From Eubacterium sp. (GTDB lineage Bacteria > Bacillota > Clostridia > Lachnospirales > Lachnospiraceae), in assembly GCA_022796875.1 (NCBI GenBank), contig JAAWJJ010000007.1:1-64000 (forward strand): 64,000 nucleotides of DNA, given 5' to 3'. The notes under the pieces were generated by a model. That model was not told where the DNA came from. It ran no database searches and saw only the letters and a list, made by a program, of their open reading frames with translations. Positions 26,493 to 35,386 of the stretch are shown piece after piece. The position numbers and the translations under genes were made by a program. Numbering within the stretch: position 1 is the first letter of the stretch; every line of letters starts with the position of its first letter.

Positions 26493-28301
26493 TTAATCAA
26501 ATTCTTCCAACGACTTATGCACGACCCATTTTCCGGTTCTTTTTTCCCCGACTCTGGACAGCGCGCCCTGTTTTTGCAGCTTTTCGATATGGTAGCGGAC
26601 GGTGGCGCAGGGTTCCCCGAGAAGATCTGCCAGCCGCCGCTGGGAAAGGGTTGGAGTCCGGGCCAGCAAACGCAGGATTTCTGATTCGATTTTTTCACTG
26701 TGGCTGCTTCCGGCGGCGGTATTTCCTCCCGGTCTGCCGCCATGCGAAACAATATCCGTTCCGGGCCGAATCATTTCATAAGATAATATCATATGCTGCC
26801 GTTCCCGGTGTTCATCGTAGGAAAAAGATATGACGGAATCAATCTTTTTCAGATGATAGACCAGGGTATTGCGATGAATATGCAGCGCTTTGGCGGCAAG
26901 CGACATATTCCGTTCACAGATCAGATAATGATAGAGCGTATCTGCGTAGTTGGTGTGATGGGAAGCGTCGTAATCCAGCAGTTTTTTTAAAGCGGGATGC
27001 AAAAAAGCATGGAGGGATTCCGTTTTGCAGAATACGTTTGACAGGTGATCCATGTAATACTGCTGATAGAGGAAAAGTGTCGGGAACGGATGGCGGGAAG
27101 AGCCAAGCGTGATCGAACGCAGCGCCTGTATATGATATTCCCTAAGGTCATAAATGTTTGAAAAAGGACTGCTTATTCCCGCAAACACCCCGTATTCTTC
27201 GCAAATACTGCGGATCTGCGCCAGATCCCGGGCCGGAAAAAGGCTGTCTGTATCAAAGATAAAAACGATTACCACACAACCCTGGTAGAGCAGCGACATG
27301 GCGTTTGGGAAACGCGTTTCAAACAGCGCGCGCAGATGCATGGTATTGACAAGGCTGGAACTGCGGGTAGCGTCGATGACCATACAGTACAGGCTGTCGG
27401 TAAATTCGTTTTCCAGGTAGGCGGTATTCCCCTGATAGTGTTTTCCGACCGTCATTTTTCCGTTTAAAATATCCCGCAGGAAAAATTCGTGGTGAAATCC
27501 ACGGTTGCTGCGGATAAATTCGTCTTTTTTCAGCTGCTGGTTAATGGCCAGTTTTAAAATATAAGCCAGTTTTAAATCAAGGTCTGTTAATTTTCGATTG
27601 ACTTCCGTGATCACAAAATGTCCCATATCTTTCTGAGAATCAATCTGTGCGGCGATTATCCGGCAGGGTGGGTTTTTTAAATCAACCAGTATCGGCTGAT
27701 CGCTGTCTTTCGATTTTCGGTAATATCCTGACTGTTTCATAATACGAAATTCTTCCTGTGAAAAACCACCGTTTTCTACAATACTTTTACCGATTATGTC
27801 CAAATTGGAGTCGATAATGGCCGTGGATTCGATCAGCCGGAAATCCGGGTTAAACAGGTAAATTGGATTCAAAAAAACGGTATAGGCGGTTTGGATCAAT
27901 TCCCGGATGCCTCCCTCTAAAAAGAGAATGGAGAGCAGGGTTTCCGACCATTGGGAAATACCATTTGTTTCATCAAAGTATGCCTGCAGTTTTCGGATGA
28001 CGTTCTCTGGGTGATCAGACTGAACGGTCAATATTGTGCAGGGACAGGGAGGGGCCGTATCAAATAGCGGCCGGCCGATATCATCCGTGATATACAGGAT
28101 ACACATATCGGGAACAGTTTCCAGAGTCTGTAACAGGGATTTTTCTGCGATTACATACAGGTAGCGGACAGAACAGGGATTCACATGGGAATCCGGCAGG
28201 ACTTCCACATACCCTACGAGAGAATAAAGTACAGAGGATACGCTTAAAGTTATTTTGGCAGGGTCAAATATGGATTGGATGTTGCGGATATGGTTGTACA
28301 T
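26493..28301 (-). CDS. PucR-type transcriptional regulator with extra C-terminal winged helix
   Basis: 602 aa; AAAGGAGG is 5 nt before the ATG. The N-terminal half is a sensor-like region without recognised motif; the middle holds a GGDEF-like/PucR linker domain; residues about 445-500 form the PucR C-terminal helix-turn-helix (LAAKALHIHRNTLVYHLKKI). Unusually the protein continues: after a Gly-rich linker (GGRPGGNTAAG) a second winged helix occupies about 537-600 (LSQRRLADLLGEPCATVRYH, then IEKLQKQGALSRVGEKRTGK), of the kind found at the end of AlbA_2/RecG-like ATPases. Divergent from an MFS transporter and a methyltransferase-like gene, it probably controls them in response to their substrate. 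Confidence 0.8.
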   Translation of the reverse strand: MYNHIRNIQSIFDPAKITLSVSSVLYSLVGYVEVLPDSHVNPCSVRYLYVIAEKSLLQTLETVPDMCILYITDDIGRPLFDTAPPCPCTILTVQSDHPENVIRKLQAYFDETNGISQWSETLLSILFLEGGIRELIQTAYTVFLNPIYLFNPDFRLIESTAIIDSNLDIIGKSIVENGGFSQEEFRIMKQSGYYRKSKDSDQPILVDLKNPPCRIIAAQIDSQKDMGHFVITEVNRKLTDLDLKLAYILKLAINQQLKKDEFIRSNRGFHHEFFLRDILNGKMTVGKHYQGNTAYLENEFTDSLYCMVIDATRSSSLVNTMHLRALFETRFPNAMSLLYQGCVVIVFIFDTDSLFPARDLAQIRSICEEYGVFAGISSPFSNIYDLREYHIQALRSITLGSSRHPFPTLFLYQQYYMDHLSNVFCKTESLHAFLHPALKKLLDYDASHHTNYADTLYHYLICERNMSLAAKALHIHRNTLVYHLKKIDSVISFSYDEHRERQHMILSYEMIRPGTDIVSHGGRPGGNTAAGSSHSEKIESEILRLLARTPTLSQRRLADLLGEPCATVRYHIEKLQKQGALSRVGEKRTGKWVVHKSLEEFD

Positions 28302-28528
28302 GGCGGCCTCCTTTAAAATAGTATCGTTTTCACTCCTGCGAACGGCAAACAGGACAGCTATGCCTGCGGGGTATTTGGCTTATGGGGTAATTATAGCAGG
28401 TGAATGATTGATTGCGTTTATACAATACAGAACAAAAAACGCGCATATTTTCATAGAATATGCCGAAATTCCTGTAAATTTCAGATGATAGAATCTTTGT
28501 AAAAATAATGTATGGGAGGGTTTTTCAA

Positions 28529-29782
28529 ATGAAAGCTAAGTGGTACGGACCGAAGCAGATTCTAATGATTGTTTTTACAGGGATTCTTCTTTTGATCGAT
28601 GCGAGTATCGTAGGGGGATCCACGAACACCGTTTTGCCGGCAATGGCGGAAGCGCATGGATGGGACGCGAATTTCCTGAACATTTTTGCCGGCCTCGGAT
28701 GCGTGCTGGACGGCGTAGGCGTTTTGTTTTGGGCAAAGTTTGCGCGGAAATCGGCGAAAAAGCTGGCGGCGGCCGGATTGTTTCTTCAGGCGGCGTGCCT
28801 GGTTGTCTTTGGTTATACGAATAATCTGGGCGTGCTGATCCTTATGATCCTGGTGATGGGCCTTGCCGGCTCGATGTTTGCGTCTACCGCGGTTATGACG
28901 CTGACCGCAAACTGGTGGCCGACGAAAAAAGCGATCGTCCTGGGATATTCCACGATGGGAATCATACTGATGTCTATCGTTTATGCGCCGTATATTCCGG
29001 TGGCGTTTGCTGCGATTGGAATCGGGCCTACGAATTTGTGGCTTGCCGTAGCGATTGCCGTTATGGGCGTCATCAGCCTGGCGTTGGTAAAGGATACGCC
29101 GGAGGAGGCCGGAACGACGCCGGACGGGATGACAGGAGTATCGTTAGATAAGGCAAAAGAGATTTCCAGGCAATTAGCAGAATATAAGAGTCCATATACG
29201 TTCCAAAAACTGGCAAAGAATCCTAATAACTGGTGCGTAGCTTTTGCCATGGGGATTTCACTGATGGTGGCCATGACGTTTATTGCAACGACGATTCCGG
29301 CGTTATTGTCATTCCAATATGATTACGGACAGGCGATTGCGATCTTTTCGGTCGGAGGAGTCGCGGCGCTGGCCGGTTCCTGGATTCTCGGAATGGTGGA
29401 CTTAAAAATCGGGACGAAAAAAACCGTGGTTATTTTCCTGGTAATTATGCTTGTCGGGGCAATTTCCTGCTGCCTTATGCCGAAAGCAATTATGGCGGCA
29501 TGGGTTGCCGGTATGATTTTCATGTTTACAAACGGCGGCGCCAAAAATCTGCTGCCGTCATATGTGGCGACGATTTACGGACGCTGGGATTATCCGGCGG
29601 CTTACCGGATGATCGGTACGATCGGCCTTGTGATGTGCGGTCTGGGCGTTATGATAACCGGATTTTTCAAAAGTTATATGAGTATGTATATTTTCGATAT
29701 TGTGCTGGTTATTATTGCGATTATCCTTGCGGTTATTGCAAAAGACAAATTTATCGGGAAAAAGGACGAGATGGAGGCATAA
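28529..29782 (+). CDS. MFS transporter
   Basis: 417 aa with 12 predicted membrane helices. ATG 28529 is preferred to the in-frame ATG 28508 because GGGAGGG lies 8 nt before it. The N-terminus has LLIDASIVGGSTNTVLPAMA; the loop after helix 2 reads FWAKFARKSAKKLAA, the cytoplasmic basic loop of MFS proteins; a long central loop lies about residues 195-225. The general form resembles the oxalate/formate antiporter group, with no clear substrate motif. It is 15 nt upstream of a URO-D-like gene and divergent from the PucR-type regulator, so the three probably form one substrate-uptake-and-conversion unit. Confidence 0.85.
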   Translation: MKAKWYGPKQILMIVFTGILLLIDASIVGGSTNTVLPAMAEAHGWDANFLNIFAGLGCVLDGVGVLFWAKFARKSAKKLAAAGLFLQAACLVVFGYTNNLGVLILMILVMGLAGSMFASTAVMTLTANWWPTKKAIVLGYSTMGIILMSIVYAPYIPVAFAAIGIGPTNLWLAVAIAVMGVISLALVKDTPEEAGTTPDGMTGVSLDKAKEISRQLAEYKSPYTFQKLAKNPNNWCVAFAMGISLMVAMTFIATTIPALLSFQYDYGQAIAIFSVGGVAALAGSWILGMVDLKIGTKKTVVIFLVIMLVGAISCCLMPKAIMAAWVAGMIFMFTNGGAKNLLPSYVATIYGRWDYPAAYRMIGTIGLVMCGLGVMITGFFKSYMSMYIFDIVLVIIAIILAVIAKDKFIGKKDEMEA

Positions 29783-29797
29783 AGGGAGGCTTACTGT

Positions 29798-31018
29798 ATG
29801 AATGAATTTACAAGACAGGACAGGATCGACGCGGTTGTTTCCTGCCGGGAGCCGGACCGCGTCCCGTTCTGTATTAATGTGAATAATTACTATTCCATAG
29901 AGTATGGGTTGTCTATGTACAATGTTATGAAAGACGCCCGGTTTTTCGGGCCGGTGTTAAAGCGGTTTGCCGTTGATTTGAATCCGGATCTGATTGGGAT
30001 GCCGATTACATATCCGCTGGACGCTTTTCGGATTTCCGGGTACCGGAATGTAAAATATCCGGGACCGGATCAAAATCATCCGGTAGACACGCCGTTTCAG
30101 TTTCTGGATTCCAGTTATATGGAAGAAGAGGATTATGAAGTTTACCTGAAAGATCCGACCGCATTTTTGTTTCGCAATGTATTTGCAAGGCAGTATCAGG
30201 CTTTTGAGGCGCTTGGGAACCTGACGGTCAACGGCCTGTGCAACGCTTCCATTTACGGGATGGCGGCTTTTGGAAACCCGGCGGTAAAAGAGGCCTTACA
30301 GAAAATGATACGGACAGGCGAGATTGTGGCGGAATATCTGGGACAGATGAAAGAGATTGCGGACAGCCTGGAAGAGATGGGATATCCGGTTTTCGGTACT
30401 TCGGGGACATTAAATTCCTTTGATGCGTTTGCAGACAATGTGCGCGGAATTATGGATACCAATGTGGATTTGCTGGATATGCCGGACGAAGTAAACGAGG
30501 CAATGACGCGTTGGGAAGAAAATGCTCTTCCGGGAGATTTGTTTGCCGCAAAAAGCAGCGGATGCAGATATGCGTTTATGCCGCTTCATTGCGGCGGAGA
30601 AGCGTTTATGTCTTTGGACAATTTTAAAGCATATTACTGGCCTCATGTCAAACGATATGTGCTGGAATTTATCAATCATGGATTGACACCGATGCTATTT
30701 TGCGAAGGCTCTTTTACTTCGAGGCTGGATATCCTTGCGGACGTTCCGGAGGGAAAAGTCATCTATCTGTTCGAGGACGTAGACCTGGCGAAAGCAAAAA
30801 AGGTTCTTTGCGGGAAAGCCTGCATCATGGGAGGGCTGCAGACCCAGACGCTGATGTTCGGGACAGAAGAAGAAGTCGTGGAAGAAACAAAGCGGGCGCT
30901 TGATATTTGCGCTCCGGGCGGCGGGTTTATTATGAGCAACTCCATCGCTCTGGATCAGGCGAAAAGAGAAAATATAGAAATCTGGCGCCAGACAGTGGAA
31001 CAGTTTGGCGCGTACTGA
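29798..31018 (+). CDS. URO-D superfamily methyltransferase-like protein (MtaA-type)
   Basis: 406 aa with the uroporphyrinogen-decarboxylase fold: N-terminal RQDRIDAVVSCREPDRVPF, central TVNGLCNASIYGMAAFG, and C-terminal MLFCEGSFTSRLD and IMGGLQTQTLMFGTEEEV. The conserved His-Cys (PLHCGGEAF) and the Cys of LFCEG are candidates for zinc/thiolate activation as in MtaA/CmuA, which move methyl groups between corrinoid proteins and a thiol or folate. No heme genes are nearby, so a role in methyl transfer or demethylation of an imported compound fits better than heme synthesis. No corrinoid protein is encoded here, which leaves the substrate open. AGGGAGG is 10 nt before the ATG. Confidence 0.75.
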   Translation: MNEFTRQDRIDAVVSCREPDRVPFCINVNNYYSIEYGLSMYNVMKDARFFGPVLKRFAVDLNPDLIGMPITYPLDAFRISGYRNVKYPGPDQNHPVDTPFQFLDSSYMEEEDYEVYLKDPTAFLFRNVFARQYQAFEALGNLTVNGLCNASIYGMAAFGNPAVKEALQKMIRTGEIVAEYLGQMKEIADSLEEMGYPVFGTSGTLNSFDAFADNVRGIMDTNVDLLDMPDEVNEAMTRWEENALPGDLFAAKSSGCRYAFMPLHCGGEAFMSLDNFKAYYWPHVKRYVLEFINHGLTPMLFCEGSFTSRLDILADVPEGKVIYLFEDVDLAKAKKVLCGKACIMGGLQTQTLMFGTEEEVVEETKRALDICAPGGGFIMSNSIALDQAKRENIEIWRQTVEQFGAY

Positions 31019-31042
31019 AAATAAATTTGTTTCCCCTTTTAT

Positions 31043-31095
31043 ATAATCCCCTTTTAGCGGGAGAGTGAGAGATCATTCCGCTGAAAGGGGATTAT
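31043..31095 (+). terminator. Strong hairpin after the methyltransferase-like gene
   Basis: A stem of about 18 bp with one or two mismatches joins ATAATCCCCTTTTAGCGG (31043-31060) to CCGCTGAAAGGGGATTAT (31078-31095), followed by TTTTC. It lies 25 nt after the stop codon and would separate this operon from the nad operon. Confidence 0.75.
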
Positions 31096-31121
31096 TTTCA
31101 TATATGTCGGCTTCTTCCTCT

Positions 31122-31359
31122 TACAAAAATGTTGCCAGAACATTTTACCGCCGATGGTTTCAGGCAGCAATTTGGGGACAGGGATGTTCCCAAAAGTCCG
31201 AGTGCGCCCGGACGGCGCATTGAGGGCGGTTGTGTCAGAAACCGAAAAATATCCCGGCGGGATTAGACCCTCCATTTGACGGAACAGGCAGAACAAAATG
31301 TTTTGTGCCGTCTGCCGTTCGAAACCAGGAAGTCAATGTTCTTATAATATTTTTTACTA
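31122..31359 (+). repeat. MITE-like element, copy A (238 bp)
   Basis: The left end TACAAAAATGTTGCCAGAAC (31122 on) and the right end AATGTTCTTATAATATTTTT (31335 on) are imperfect terminal inverted repeats. Inside are a GGGGACAGGGATGTTCCC hairpin (31178-31195), a second hairpin TGCGCC/GGCGCA, and the block TCCATTTGACGGAACAGGCA. The same ends and internal blocks recur in copy B (55084-55393). Copy A lacks about 70 bp of the left part of B. No transposase is encoded; the short frames inside are incidental. The element lies 41 bp upstream of the nadA promoter. Confidence 0.75.
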
Positions 31360-31400
31360 TAGACAATCGTGTGGAAATGTCAAATGTATATACTACTGTC

Positions 31401-31429
31401 TTGTCAATAAGAGAAGAGTGTGCTACAAT
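31401..31429 (+). promoter_or_regulatory. Promoter of the nadABC-niaR operon, with possible NiaR site
   Basis: TTGTCA (31401-31406) and TACAAT (31424-31429) are separated by 17 nt, a good sigma-A promoter 35 nt before the nadA start. The sequence TACTACTGTCTTGTCAATA covers the -35 box; a repressor bound here would block polymerase. That this is the NiaR operator is inferred from position only. Confidence 0.7.
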
Positions 31430-31463
31430 GGTCAGCAAAGATAAAAACGGGAGGACAAGCGGT

Positions 31464-32369
31464 ATGCAGATCCAGGAAGAGATTGAAAAATTGAAACAGG
31501 AAAAAAATGCGGTGATTTTAGCGCATTATTATGTGAATGAAGAAGTGCAGGCCATTGCCGATTACGTAGGAGATTCCTTTTATTTGAGCAAAGCTGCAGC
31601 GAAAAGCGATGCCGACGTTATTTTATTTGCCGGCGTATCCTTTATGGGAGAAAGCGCAAAAATATTAAGTCCGGATAAGACTGTGCTGATGGCGGACGGA
31701 CAGGCCGACTGTCCGATGGCGCATATGGTTACATTGGAGGAAATAGAAAAAGTGCGGACGCAGTATGAGGACCTTGCCGTCGTCTGTTATATTAATTCTA
31801 CGGCTGAGATCAAGACGGCGTCGGACGTATGCGTGACGAGCGCGAATGCAGTAAAAATAGTAAGCAGGCTTCCGCAGAAGAATATTTTCTTTATACCGGA
31901 CAAGAATCTGGGAGCATATGTGGCAGAACAGGTGCCGCAAAAAAATGTGATCTTATGCAGCGGTTACTGCCCGGTACATAATCATGTGACAAAAGAGGCG
32001 GTAAAAGCGGCGAAAGCGGCGCATCCAGGCGCAGAATTTCTGGTGCATCCGGAATGTCCGGCGGAGGTATTGGGACTTGCGGACTATATCGGGAGCACTT
32101 CCGGAATTATACAATATGCGACGGAAAGCACGAAGAGAGAATTTATCATCGGGACGGTTACGGGCGTATTTTATGAATTGCAGCAGAAAAATCCCGACAA
32201 GGCCTTTTACCCGATCGAACCGGAAATGATCTGCACGGATATGATACTGGTGACATTGGAGAAAGTACGACAGGCGTTAGCATGCGGCTGTAATGAAGTG
32301 TCGGTGGTAGAGCGGGTAAAAGAGGGTTCCCTGCCGCCGTTAGACCGGATGTTAAAACTGGCAGAATAA
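31464..32369 (+). CDS. nadA: Quinolinate synthase A
   Basis: 301 aa from ATG 31464, chosen because GGGAGG lies 9 nt upstream and the protein then begins MQIQEEIEKLKQEKNAVILA as in other NadA proteins; the longer open frame would run into the repeat element. NadA condenses iminoaspartate with dihydroxyacetone phosphate to quinolinate and needs a [4Fe-4S] cluster. The AHYYVNEEVQAIADYVGDS block and the three cluster cysteine regions (ADGQADCPMA, HPECPAEV, ACGCNEVSV) are present. First gene of nadA-nadB-nadC-niaR. Confidence 0.95.
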   Translation: MQIQEEIEKLKQEKNAVILAHYYVNEEVQAIADYVGDSFYLSKAAAKSDADVILFAGVSFMGESAKILSPDKTVLMADGQADCPMAHMVTLEEIEKVRTQYEDLAVVCYINSTAEIKTASDVCVTSANAVKIVSRLPQKNIFFIPDKNLGAYVAEQVPQKNVILCSGYCPVHNHVTKEAVKAAKAAHPGAEFLVHPECPAEVLGLADYIGSTSGIIQYATESTKREFIIGTVTGVFYELQQKNPDKAFYPIEPEMICTDMILVTLEKVRQALACGCNEVSVVERVKEGSLPPLDRMLKLAE

Positions 32370-32489
32370 GTAAAAACGATTTTTTAAAAGAAGAAAAGCA
32401 ATGCTGTGAGGCAGAGAAAGGATTTCAAAGCGGAGAAAGGATTATAAAGCGGAGAAAAACCGATATTGTGAAAAGTTTGGAGAGGGAAT

Positions 32490-33803
32490 ATGGAAACAGA
32501 TATAGTAATTGTGGGGAGCGGTTGTTCGGGTTTATACTGTGCGTTAAACCTGCCGCGTGATAAAAAAATTATCATCATAACAAAGGATAAGGCGGAAAAC
32601 AACGATTCTTTTCTGGCGCAGGGCGGTATTTGCATGCTGCGCAACGAAGAGGACTACAACAGCTATTTTATGGATACGATGCGCGCCGGCCATTATGAAA
32701 ACGACGAACGGTCCGTAGATATCATGATACGTTCGTCGCAGGATACGATTCGGGATCTGATTGATTATGGAGTGGAGTTTGCGCACGAAGAAGGGGGCGC
32801 GCTGGAATTTACGAGGGAAGGGGCACATTCCAACAAACGTATTTTATTTCATGAGGACATTACCGGAAAAGAGATTACGAGCAAACTTCTGACGCGGGTA
32901 AGAGAGCTGGAAAATGTGGAAATCCGGGAATACTGCACTATGGTGGATATTGTATGCAGGGAAAATACCTGTTATGGCATTGTAGTACAGGAACAGGGCC
33001 GTACGTTTGAAATTCTGGCGAATTATACGGTGCTTGCCTGCGGCGGAATCGGCGGTTTATATGAACATTCGACGAATTACCGTCATTTGACGGGGGACGC
33101 CCTGGCCATCGCCTTAAAACATCAGATCGAATTAAAAAATGTCAATTATGTGCAGATCCATCCGACCACTCTGTATACGGAAGACGTCCAGGAACGGAGT
33201 TTTCTGATTTCAGAATCCGTGCGCGGAGAAGGCGCGGTGCTGTACAATGCAAAAAAAGAACGGTTTGCCAATGAACTTTTGCCGCGCGATGAGCTGACGG
33301 ATAAGATCAAGGAGCAAATGCGGCTGGATCAGAAACCCTTTGTCTGGCTGTCTATGGAATCAATTCCGAAAGACAAAATTGAATGTCATTTTCCGAATAT
33401 TATGGAATATTGCCGGGAAAAAGGATATGACGTCACAAAAGAATGTATTCCTGTCGTACCGGCGCAGCATTATTTTATGGGCGGCATTAAAGTGGGGTAT
33501 TCCAGTGAAACTTCCTGTGCCCAGTTATATGCGGTAGGGGAAACGGCGTGCAACGGCGTGCATGGGAAGAACCGTCTGGCAAGCAATTCCCTGTTGGAAA
33601 GCCTTGTATTTGCGAAACGGGCAGCCAGGGAAATGAGCGGACAGTTTGATACTACCGTGAGGCTCCGATCGGCGGAAAATATCATAGATCCGGCGGAGTA
33701 TGCGGATCAGAATCGGTTAAAAACACAGTACAGGACATGGGTTTTGCAGGAAATAAACAGGGTAGAGGAAATAAGCAGGAAAGAAGAATTGTACAGAAAA
33801 TAA
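32490..33803 (+). CDS. nadB: L-aspartate oxidase
   Basis: 437 aa. FAD-dependent oxidation of L-aspartate to iminoaspartate, passed to NadA. The N-terminal dinucleotide motif is VIVGSGCSGLYCAL; LAQGGICMLRNEED, the HYFMGGIKV block and NRLASNSLLESLVFAKRAA are family hallmarks. It lacks about 100 residues of the C-terminal helical domain found in E. coli NadB (540 aa), a shortened form common in clostridia, where fumarate rather than oxygen is the likely acceptor. GGAGAGGG is 6 nt before the ATG. 120 nt separate it from nadA. Confidence 0.95.
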   Translation: METDIVIVGSGCSGLYCALNLPRDKKIIIITKDKAENNDSFLAQGGICMLRNEEDYNSYFMDTMRAGHYENDERSVDIMIRSSQDTIRDLIDYGVEFAHEEGGALEFTREGAHSNKRILFHEDITGKEITSKLLTRVRELENVEIREYCTMVDIVCRENTCYGIVVQEQGRTFEILANYTVLACGGIGGLYEHSTNYRHLTGDALAIALKHQIELKNVNYVQIHPTTLYTEDVQERSFLISESVRGEGAVLYNAKKERFANELLPRDELTDKIKEQMRLDQKPFVWLSMESIPKDKIECHFPNIMEYCREKGYDVTKECIPVVPAQHYFMGGIKVGYSSETSCAQLYAVGETACNGVHGKNRLASNSLLESLVFAKRAAREMSGQFDTTVRLRSAENIIDPAEYADQNRLKTQYRTWVLQEINRVEEISRKEELYRK

Positions 33804-33845
33804 GCAGGAAAGAAGAGCTGTGCAGGAAATAAGCAGGTATTATGA
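33745..33845 (+). repeat. Degenerate tandem repeats at the nadB 3' end
   Basis: Short units built on GGAAATAAGCAGG and GAAAGAAGAAYTGTRCAG recur five times from the last nadB codons (EINRVEEISRKEELYRK) into the nadB-nadC gap. The units (about 20-30 bp) extend past the nadB stop codon, so the end of nadB seems to have grown or been duplicated by slippage. Confidence 0.65.
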
Positions 33846-33869
33846 ACAGAGAAGAAAAGGAGAATACAG

Positions 33870-34724
33870 ATGTTTGATAGTATATCAGGAAAATTAAATG
33901 TGGATCCATGGCTGGTCAGCGCCTTAAAAGAAGATGTATCAAGTGAAGACGTTACGACAAATTCCGTTGTCCGCGAAGCAAAACGCGGATGTGTGGATTT
34001 GATCTGCAAGCAGGACGGCGTTATATGCGGCCTGTACGTATTCCAGCGCGTATTTGAATTGCTGGATGAAAACGTCTGGTTTGAAATGTATGCAAAAGAC
34101 GGAGATAAAGCAACGTCCGGGCAGCTTTTGATGACGGTAACAGGCGATATGAAAGCGTTATTGATCGGCGAGAGGACGGCTTTAAATTATTTGCAGAGAA
34201 TGAGCGGTATCGCGACTTACACGAATGAGATTGTGACGCTTTTGGAGGGCAGCAAAATCCGTCTTCTGGACACGAGAAAAACAACGCCAAACAACCGCGT
34301 ATTTGAAAAGTATGCGGTAAAAATCGGCGGCGGATGTAATCACCGTTATAATTTGTCGGATGGTGTACTTTTAAAAGACAATCATATCGGCGCGGCAGGT
34401 TCCGTGGCAAAAGCGGTAGAGATGGCGAAAGAATATGCGCCGTTTGTGCGTAAGATCGAAGTGGAAGTAGAAAACATGGATATGGTAAAAGAAGCGGTAG
34501 AGGCCGGAGCAGATATTATCATGCTGGATAACATGACGCATGAGGAAATGGCGGAAGCGGTTGCTTATATTAATGGCCGGGCGGAGATTGAATGTTCCGG
34601 GAATGTGACGAAAGAAAATATTGCAAAATTAACGAATCTCGGGGTAAACTATATATCAAGCGGGGCATTGACCCATTCGGCGCCGATTTTGGATATTTCC
34701 CTGAAACATTTAAGAGAAGTATAA
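33870..34724 (+). CDS. nadC: Nicotinate-nucleotide pyrophosphorylase (carboxylating)
   Basis: 284 aa, usual length. It makes nicotinate mononucleotide from quinolinate and PRPP with loss of CO2. ERTALNYLQRMSGIATYT, RLLDTRKTTPNNRVFEKYAV, GGGCNHRYNLSDGVLLKDNH and IECSGNV are classical NadC blocks with the Arg and Lys residues that bind quinolinate. AAAAGGAG is 10 nt upstream. The 66-nt gap after nadB is made of near-repeats of GAAAATAAGCAGGAAAGAAG-like sequence, continuing a repetitive nadB tail. Confidence 0.96.
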   Translation: MFDSISGKLNVDPWLVSALKEDVSSEDVTTNSVVREAKRGCVDLICKQDGVICGLYVFQRVFELLDENVWFEMYAKDGDKATSGQLLMTVTGDMKALLIGERTALNYLQRMSGIATYTNEIVTLLEGSKIRLLDTRKTTPNNRVFEKYAVKIGGGCNHRYNLSDGVLLKDNHIGAAGSVAKAVEMAKEYAPFVRKIEVEVENMDMVKEAVEAGADIIMLDNMTHEEMAEAVAYINGRAEIECSGNVTKENIAKLTNLGVNYISSGALTHSAPILDISLKHLREV

Positions 34725-34734
34725 AACAACATTT

Positions 34735-34758
34735 GGTAAAACAGGCAATTGCTTTACC
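34735..34758 (+). promoter_or_regulatory. Small dyad between nadC and niaR
   Basis: GGTAAA (34735-34740) and TTTACC (34753-34758) flank a 12-nt loop, ahead of the niaR ribosome site. It could be a weak hairpin tuning niaR expression or an operator; nothing else supports either. Confidence 0.3.
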
Positions 34759-34791
34759 TATCCTATGGAAATTCAGAAGGGAGCTGCAGGG

Positions 34792-35331
34792 ATGGACGGA
34801 GAAAGCAGGAGAAAAAAACTGGTGGAGATATTGGAAAACAGCGATACCGTAGTTTCCGGCGCGAAACTGTCGGAAATGCTTCATGTCAGCAGACAGGTCA
34901 TTGTTCAGGATATTTGCGTTTTAAGGGCGTCAAGAACGGAAATTCTGTCTACGACAAGAGGATATTATATCAATTCCATGCCAAAGTCCGGAAAAAAGAG
35001 GATTTTTAAAGTGTATCATGAAAATGACGAACTGACAAAAGAAATGAATCTGATCGTAGACCTTGGAGCTGTCCTGGACGATGTATTTGTTTATCATAAA
35101 GTCTACGGTGTGATTCAGGCGCCGATGAACATCCGCTCTCGCCGTGACGTGCAGAATTATTTACAGGATATAGAAACCGGAAAATCCAGGCCGCTTATGA
35201 ATCTGACTTCCGGTTATCATTATCATACCGTCAGCGCGGATTCCGAACATATATTGGATCTGGTGCAGGAACAATTAAAGGAGAACGGCTTTTTAGCCCC
35301 TCTCCTTGATTTTGAACCTGTAGAATTCTGA
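34792..35331 (+). CDS. niaR: NiaR (YrxA) family niacin-responsive repressor
   Basis: 179 aa from ATG 34792; GGGAG is 9 nt upstream, and the longer frame from 34765 has no ribosome site. N-terminal winged helix of the HTH_11 type (SGAKLSEMLHVSRQVIVQDI) and a C-terminal 3H domain, named for three conserved histidines, here within VFVYHKVYG and SGYHYHTVSADSEH. NiaR represses NAD synthesis and niacin uptake genes when bound to nicotinate and metal. Being last in the nad operon it probably represses itself as well. Confidence 0.92.
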   Translation: MDGESRRKKLVEILENSDTVVSGAKLSEMLHVSRQVIVQDICVLRASRTEILSTTRGYYINSMPKSGKKRIFKVYHENDELTKEMNLIVDLGAVLDDVFVYHKVYGVIQAPMNIRSRRDVQNYLQDIETGKSRPLMNLTSGYHYHTVSADSEHILDLVQEQLKENGFLAPLLDFEPVEF

Positions 35332-35332
35332 C

Positions 35333-35366
35333 AGGCTGCCGCAACTGGGATATTGGCGGCCTCAGA
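35333..35366. terminator. Possible bidirectional terminator between niaR and the DUF4364 gene
   Basis: AGGCTGCCGCAA and TTGGCGGCCT form an imperfect GC-rich stem immediately after the niaR stop codon, followed by a T-rich stretch (TATATTTTGTTTT). The genes on the two sides converge here, so one hairpin could serve both. Confidence 0.45.
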
Positions 35367-35386
35367 CGGACAAAGTATATTTTGTT

